DNA of 64,000 nt from Desulfovibrio desulfuricans DSM 642 (lineage in GTDB: Bacteria; Desulfobacterota; Desulfovibrionia; Desulfovibrionales; Desulfovibrionaceae): the NCBI RefSeq assembly GCF_000420465.1, contig NZ_ATUZ01000013.1, forward strand, positions 372,001 to 436,000, read 5' to 3'. Position numbers and translations under genes: made by a program. The notes under the pieces are model-generated. The model saw nothing but the letters and a program-made list of their open reading frames with translations. It was not told where the DNA came from and searched no databases. Numbering within the stretch: position 1 is the first letter of the stretch; the number at the start of each line of letters is the position of its first letter. Below, piece by piece: positions 60,008 through 64,000 of this stretch.

Positions 60008-61615
60008 CTACTCGGTTTCGTCCTTACGGTACACGGGGCGAAAAGCCTTGTAGGTTATGCCGTACTTTTTCATGCGCAGAGCCATGATCCTTTCCGTCAA
60101 TCCAAGGCTTGCGGCGGCCTTGCCCATCTGGCCCTGACTGAACTCAAGCGCTTCGGTGATTGATGCGCGTTCCAGTTCGTCCAGCTGTTCCTGCAAACTG
60201 CCGGAAAGCCCCTGCCGGATCAGCCCGGGCGTGAGGCCGGAACTGGCGGTGGCGCGGCTGCCGTGCAGGGCAGGGGGCAAGTGCTGGGGCAACACAAGGC
60301 CTTCGCGCCCCAGCAGCAGCACGGCGCGCTCCATGACGTTTTCAAGTTCGCGGATGTTGCCCGGCCAGGTATAGCGTTGCAACATATCCATAACAGAAAG
60401 GGAGAGGCGCACATTATTGCGCCCGTTGGCCAGCGCGTATTTTTTGATAAAGTGGTTTGCCAGCGGCAGAATGTCCTCTGGCCGGAAACTCAGGGGCGGC
60501 AGAAAAATGGGGAAGACATTGAGGCGGTAGAACAGATCGCGCCGGAATGTTTCTTCCTCAACCATTTTTTCCAGATCGCGGTTGGTGGCGGTGATAAAGC
60601 GCACATCCACATAATGCGTTTCCATGCCGCCGAGGCGCTCAAAGGCCCTTTCCTGCAAGACGCGCAGCAGCTTTGCCTGGGTCATGAGCGAAAGCTCGCC
60701 CACTTCGTCCAAAAACAGCGTGCCGCCGTTGGCGAGTTCAAAGCGTCCCTTGCGAGTAGCGTTTGCGCCGGTAAAGGCCCCGCGTTCATGGCCGAACAGC
60801 TCGCTTTCAATGAGGTTTTCTGGCAATGCGGCGCAGTTGAGCGAAATAAAGGGCTTGTTGGCGCGAGTGCTGCCCGAATGGATGGAGCGCGCTGCCAGTT
60901 CTTTGCCTGTGCCGGATTCGCCCTGTAGAAAAACTGTGGTGCTGGACGGGGCCACCTGGGCAATCTGCGCGTAGACCTTTTGCATCACTTCAGAATTGCC
61001 CACAAAGCCGCGAGGCCTCAGGGGCGAGGAAGCTTCTTCATCCATGCGGCCCTGCGATTCAAGGGCAGCGTGACCAAGCAGGGTTGATATAATGGTAAGC
61101 AGGCGCATTTCGTCTTCAAGCGTGGCATCGTCCACCAGCAGATGGTCAACCGACAGCGCGCCCACAACCTGATCGTTGAGGCAGATAGGCACGCAGATGA
61201 ACGAAATGCCCTCCTTGCCCAGATCGCGCGAGCGGGTGCGGTTCAGGAACAATGGCTCTTCAGACACATTCGATATGTACATGGAGCGCCCGGTTTCAAT
61301 AACGCGCCCGGTGATGCCCTCGCCGCGCACGTAGCGGCCCCGGCGGGCCTCGGCGGGCTTGAGGCCGTAGGCAGCCTCGATGCGGATTTCGCCGCTGTTG
61401 GGCGAAATAAGCGTGATCGCGCCGCGCATCATGTGCAGATGCTCTGCCATGAGCTGGAGCGCCTTGTTCAGGGCAACCCCTACATCCGTGGCTGAGTTGA
61501 CCACATTGGAAAGATCCAACAAAAGGCGCAGCTGCTCTTCGCGGTGGCTGTCTGCGTTGGCGGGAGAGCGCGACACGGTGCCGGAACGGGGAGATGTATT
61601 GCTGGATTTTTGCAT
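60008..61615 (-). CDS. NifA-like sigma-54-dependent activator (GAF-AAA-HTH)
   Basis: A 535-residue enhancer-binding protein. A GAF domain spans residues about 30-195. The AAA+ domain (about 212-440) has Walker A GESGTGKEL, the sigma-54 contact loop GAFTGANA and Walker B GGTLFLDEVGELS. The C-terminal Fis-type HTH is around AAASLGLTERIMALRMKKYG. The arrangement is that of NifA/AnfA/VnfA. No nitrogenase gene is in the window, and it lies beside amt-glnB-glnN with a sigma-54 promoter, so general nitrogen control is likely. ATG 61615 was chosen; the frame continues to a TTG at 61651. Confidence 0.9.
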   Translation of the reverse strand: MQKSSNTSPRSGTVSRSPANADSHREEQLRLLLDLSNVVNSATDVGVALNKALQLMAEHLHMMRGAITLISPNSGEIRIEAAYGLKPAEARRGRYVRGEGITGRVIETGRSMYISNVSEEPLFLNRTRSRDLGKEGISFICVPICLNDQVVGALSVDHLLVDDATLEDEMRLLTIISTLLGHAALESQGRMDEEASSPLRPRGFVGNSEVMQKVYAQIAQVAPSSTTVFLQGESGTGKELAARSIHSGSTRANKPFISLNCAALPENLIESELFGHERGAFTGANATRKGRFELANGGTLFLDEVGELSLMTQAKLLRVLQERAFERLGGMETHYVDVRFITATNRDLEKMVEEETFRRDLFYRLNVFPIFLPPLSFRPEDILPLANHFIKKYALANGRNNVRLSLSVMDMLQRYTWPGNIRELENVMERAVLLLGREGLVLPQHLPPALHGSRATASSGLTPGLIRQGLSGSLQEQLDELERASITEALEFSQGQMGKAAASLGLTERIMALRMKKYGITYKAFRPVYRKDETE

Positions 61616-61891
61616 GCCGTGCTTATACCCCAGGCCGGGGCAAACATGCAATCCGTCAGCGGGTTACTAGCCGCAAGAAAGGGCTGCCGGGTGGAGGGCG
61701 CTTGCGTTGGCGGGCTGGGGGCTGGCCAGCTTATAGGTTGCAGTGGGGGAGTGGGAGAACGGACTTTGTGGGGGAAGGGGATAGCGGTGTAACTGATTTA
61801 GCGGAGCAACAGGTTTGGGGATACAATTAGCTTAATCAGACCATTGCGAAGCCCCTGACCGCTGAATTTTATGCCAATTTTAAAAAGTCGC
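61616..61891. other. Intergenic region upstream of tRNA-Glu, nothing recognised
   Basis: About 280 bases, G-rich on the plus strand between 61680 and 61780. No gene, terminator or clear promoter of the NifA-like gene was recognised. Confidence 0.4.
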
Positions 61892-61920
61892 TTGACACCT
61901 GCCCCCTATTGCCGTAGATA
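61892..61920 (+). promoter_or_regulatory. Sigma-70 promoter of tRNA-Glu
   Basis: TTGACA (61892-61897) and TAGATA (61915-61920) with an exact 17-base spacer, 15 bases before the tRNA. Confidence 0.75.
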
Positions 61921-61935
61921 CACCCTTCACAGCGC

Positions 61936-62012
61936 GTCCCCATCGTCTAGCCGGCCCAGGACAACGGCCTTTCACGCCGTCGACAGGGGTTCAAATCCCC
62001 TTGGGGACGCCA
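61936..62012 (+). tRNA. tRNA-Glu (TTC)
   Basis: A 77-base tRNA including encoded CCA. The acceptor GTCCCCA pairs with TGGGGAC; the anticodon stem ACGGC/GCCGT encloses loop CTTTCAC, giving anticodon UUC. The T arm is AGGGG-TTCAAAT-CCCCT. Its 3' end borders an integrase remnant and is a likely attachment site. Confidence 0.95.
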
Positions 62013-62044
62013 ATTGAATTCAAAGGGTTAACGTAGTTGCCCTA

Positions 62045-62571
62045 TTACTGTATGGCATTGGTTACAATGCCTTGGTTACAAAATGCCTCACGAGCTTGAC
62101 CCTCGTGGGGCATTACTTTTTCCAGCAGGTTCTCTGCCGCAGAGCCGATCAGGCTCTGGCCCAATGCCGCCAAGATTCCATCCTGACTTCCATACAGGCC
62201 CGCAGACCGCACATAGCGGTCGGTGGTGGTTGCCCGGCTGTGCCCAAGGAATATCTGTGCGCCGTTGAGGCCCATAGTCTTGAATGTCACCGCTGCCGAG
62301 CAATGCCTGATGGCATGGAAGCCGAAAGGCTTAACACCAGCTCGTTTGGAGAGCGTGCCCATAAGCTTGCTGCGCTGCTGAAAGGGCTCGCCCAGCATGC
62401 CGTCGCAGTGTATCTGCATAAAGACGTTATCCGCCTTGCAGGGCCTCGCCTCGCGCCACCACTCAAGAGCCTTGCGCAGCTCCGGGTGGATAACACGGGA
62501 AACTCACAGATAGCGGACGCAAGCCGCAGGGGAGTCCACTTTAGCCCCAATAGTACATACCTTGCGCTCAC
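62045..62571 (-). pseudogene. Tyrosine recombinase (integrase) remnant
   Basis: The C-terminal catalytic domain is readable: HPELRKALEWWREARP, FGFHAIRHCSAA (HxxR box) and LGHSRATTTDRYVRS (His and nucleophile Tyr). The preceding segment LLGLKWTPLRLASAICEFP is in another frame, and the domain frame has a stop (TGA) near 62504. The N-terminal SAM-like and arm-binding domains are missing. It is therefore a truncated, frameshifted integrase. It lies 32 bases from the 3' end of tRNA-Glu, the usual place for an integrase at an att site. Confidence 0.82.
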
Positions 62572-62677
62572 TGCTCCCGGTCTGTTCAGGACATATTCAG
62601 CACATTGTCGACGGGGGGTGGAGATCAGAAGTTTCCATTTGCCGCTTCCGCAAGAAAAATTTTTTTCAAAGTTTGAA

Positions 62678-62893
62678 TCAGCTATTGCTCGCAGCTGGAT
62701 GACTTTTACCTGTTATTTCAGAAAATGGGATAATCGACACCGATGTCTTCGTCTTTGCGTCATCGATAATACGTTTGCCGGTTACGGCAATTTTACGGTA
62801 GGCTATGGAAATAATTTCGCATTGTCCCACAAGAACTTCAACTTCGGGAAGATTGAAAATGAGTTGCTTTGGAGTGAATGCTTTGCGACCCAT
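62678..62893 (-). pseudogene. IS3-family transposase OrfA remnant
   Basis: From ATG 62893 the reading MGRKAFTPKQLIFNLPEVEV, followed by AYRKIAVTGK, matches the HTH start of IS3-type OrfA proteins (RRFTPEQII, LREVEVLL, CRxIGVTxxT). The sequence degenerates after about 40 residues, and no OrfB or terminal inverted repeats were found. It is a short decayed insertion-sequence fragment. Confidence 0.6.
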
Positions 62894-63003
62894 CTGCTGC
62901 CCTCCTTGGCTCCGCCTTATACTTATTTTATAGGTGGACAAGTTTTTTGAGGGGGGCAGGTCAGCCGCGCATATAGATTGAGAGAAACCCTATCTTGCCA
63001 GAA

Positions 63004-63030
63004 GAAACCGCAATGAAGGCGGTTTCTTTA
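63004..63030. terminator. Bidirectional hairpin terminator
   Basis: GAAACCGC (63004-63011) pairs with GCGGTTTC (63019-63026), with T-rich sequence on the right (TTTATG) and TTCTTC on the minus-strand side. It lies about 80 bases past the hydrolase-like gene's stop. Confidence 0.7.
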
Positions 63031-63104
63031 TGATTTTGTACAGATGGATGCTCTGTCAAAGAATTTTTAAAGACCGATTATCTGCATTAAACCACAGATT
63101 GTTT

Positions 63105-64000
63105 CTATCTTTTCAAAAAATTGCAAATTCTGTCAAATGTGCGCTGAAACTGCCTGTCAATATTGCTATACATTTTTGTGAGCACAGGAAATGGGTCTTC
63201 ATGCCTGTATTTGTAAGTATACTGCATTATTTCCACATGGATACCATTTTTTTCTTTTTCGCCAAAAGTATTGCGAATTTCGTTGACCATAACGACATGG
63301 TCATCGGCAAGAGCGATCACGTAGCGCCGTGCCCCAATGTCCCGCAGGCGTTCCTCACGCTCACTGCTGCCTATGCCATAGTCCAGCATACAGCGAAAGG
63401 CCTTTTCAAACTCGGTGTTATCGGAGAGCAAAACTTCAAGTCTTTCTTTTGAGAGCAGGCACTCCCTGAGTTTGCCCACAGCTTCGCTGTCGAGAATAAA
63501 TTTTGATTCCGGGTGCAGGCCGCTGACAACAGGCCCGCCACAAAATGAAACATGTCGCGATGCTGAAAAATACTCCAACCTGTTTGCCATCATGAGAAGA
63601 TCACCGAGAAGGGTTCCAATGGAGTAGGTGAAAAAGTCAATTGTGGCAGCTTTATCGATAGCAGGGTGAAGATCAGTCTTTATTGTCTCCACAAGCTTGA
63701 TGAGATCATAGTAACTTTCAAGACCCGACTGGATAAAGCGCTCAGGCTGTTCGCAAAGCCGTGCGCTGATGGCCGCATTGACAAAGCTGGAACTGGTGAG
63801 CGTTGGCAGGGTACGCTTCCGCTCGCGGCTCAGGTGCGCCATGCGTTGCGGATCTGCCCACCGGGCCGGGGCACGGTTCATATGAAATGCGAGGGGAAAA
63901 AGAACAACGGCGTGACCAGTCGCTTCAACCACTGATGCCGCCCACGGCAGATATTTGGTCCAGTATCGTTCATTCAGGCCATGAAGCATGATGACAACGT
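63105..64000 (-). CDS. Alpha/beta-hydrolase-like protein, DUF6051-type (partial)
   Basis: At least 297 residues are visible and the frame is open at the right edge. The sequence before the first in-window ATG (63989) reads VVI, giving VVIMLHGLNERYWTKYLPWA, an alpha/beta-hydrolase oxyanion HG motif, so the true start probably lies outside. IDFFTYSIGTLLGDLL (near residue 120) resembles a nucleophile elbow with Ser in YSIG. VLFPLAFHMNRAPARW recalls the DUF6051 family described mainly in Bacteroidetes (from memory). Base composition is lower in GC than the core genes, and it lies beyond integrase and IS scars at a tRNA, so horizontal transfer is likely. Confidence 0.65.
   Translation of the reverse strand, partial: VVIMLHGLNERYWTKYLPWAASVVEATGHAVVLFPLAFHMNRAPARWADPQRMAHLSRERKRTLPTLTSSSFVNAAISARLCEQPERFIQSGLESYYDLIKLVETIKTDLHPAIDKAATIDFFTYSIGTLLGDLLMMANRLEYFSASRHVSFCGGPVVSGLHPESKFILDSEAVGKLRECLLSKERLEVLLSDNTEFEKAFRCMLDYGIGSSEREERLRDIGARRYVIALADDHVVMVNEIRNTFGEKEKNGIHVEIMQYTYKYRHEDPFPVLTKMYSNIDRQFQRTFDRICNFLKR

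Noticed and set aside
1..64000. CRISPR array, prophage structural genes, rRNA operon
   Set aside because: No regularly spaced direct repeats, phage structural proteins or rRNA signatures were seen.

Overview
The window looks like a chromosomal segment of a Desulfovibrionaceae sulfate reducer (Desulfovibrio desulfuricans/piger type). That placement is inferred from moderately high GC, an anaerobic lifestyle (class III ribonucleotide reductase, NifU/NifS, hemerythrin), a dapL-dapF lysine route, a type III glutamine synthetase with Amt and PII, and a chemotaxis operon of delta-proteobacterial style. No rRNA is present. There are three tRNAs (Leu-GAG, Pro-CGG, Glu-UUC), one cobalamin riboswitch, two good sigma-54 promoters and many intrinsic terminators.

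Layout. 1-6.1 kb is a small catabolic island: a PrpR-type sigma-54 activator (cut by the left edge) diverges from a sigma-54 promoter driving a 2-hydroxyacid dehydrogenase, an MFS carrier and a 4-hydroxy-2-oxovalerate-type aldolase. A decayed HpcH/HpaI aldolase and aspartate ammonia-lyase follow. 6.6-13.3 kb holds tRNA-Leu, a DUF1786 protein, phenylacetate-CoA ligase, a DUF456 membrane protein, a TrmJ-like methyltransferase and a chemoreceptor. 13.4-18.7 kb has two minus-strand genes of limited annotation (one HD-domain), rplM-rpsI and a YcaO protein. 18.7-26.5 kb is a complete livJ-livHMGF importer and a periplasmic M16 protease. 27.1-30.5 kb is a B12-riboswitch-controlled anaerobic ribonucleotide reductase operon in which the glycyl-radical domain is a separate 56-residue gene. 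30.5-38 kb (minus strand) holds hemerythrin and HD-GYP genes, a metA-rrf2-nifU-nifS run, and a HAD phosphatase/Fe-S pair. 38.3-40.6 kb has a degenerate carbamoyltransferase with a split ThrE-type exporter. Next come a rhomboid protease, rpmB and a nitroreductase.

43-52.7 kb is a minus-strand chemotaxis operon in the order cheB, HEAT-repeat gene, cheR, parA-like, cheW-domain gene, cheY, cheA. The ParA/CheW-domain pair suggests a ParC/ParP-like system that positions chemosensory arrays. 52.8-61.6 kb holds tRNA-Pro, dapF-dapL, and an amt-glnB-glnN nitrogen operon with its own sigma-54 promoter beside a NifA-like activator. 61.9-64 kb is an integration scar at tRNA-Glu: a frameshifted tyrosine recombinase, an IS3-type orfA remnant and a foreign-looking alpha/beta-hydrolase-like gene that runs off the right edge.

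The most interesting item is the split class III ribonucleotide reductase: a NrdD that stops just before its glycyl-radical domain, followed by a separate small gene encoding only that domain and overlapping nrdG, all downstream of a cobalamin riboswitch. Other points worth attention are a PII protein without the uridylylation tyrosine, the ParC/ParP-like pair, a CheA with a third Hpt domain that has lost its histidine, and a carbamoyltransferase-fold protein without its substrate motifs.
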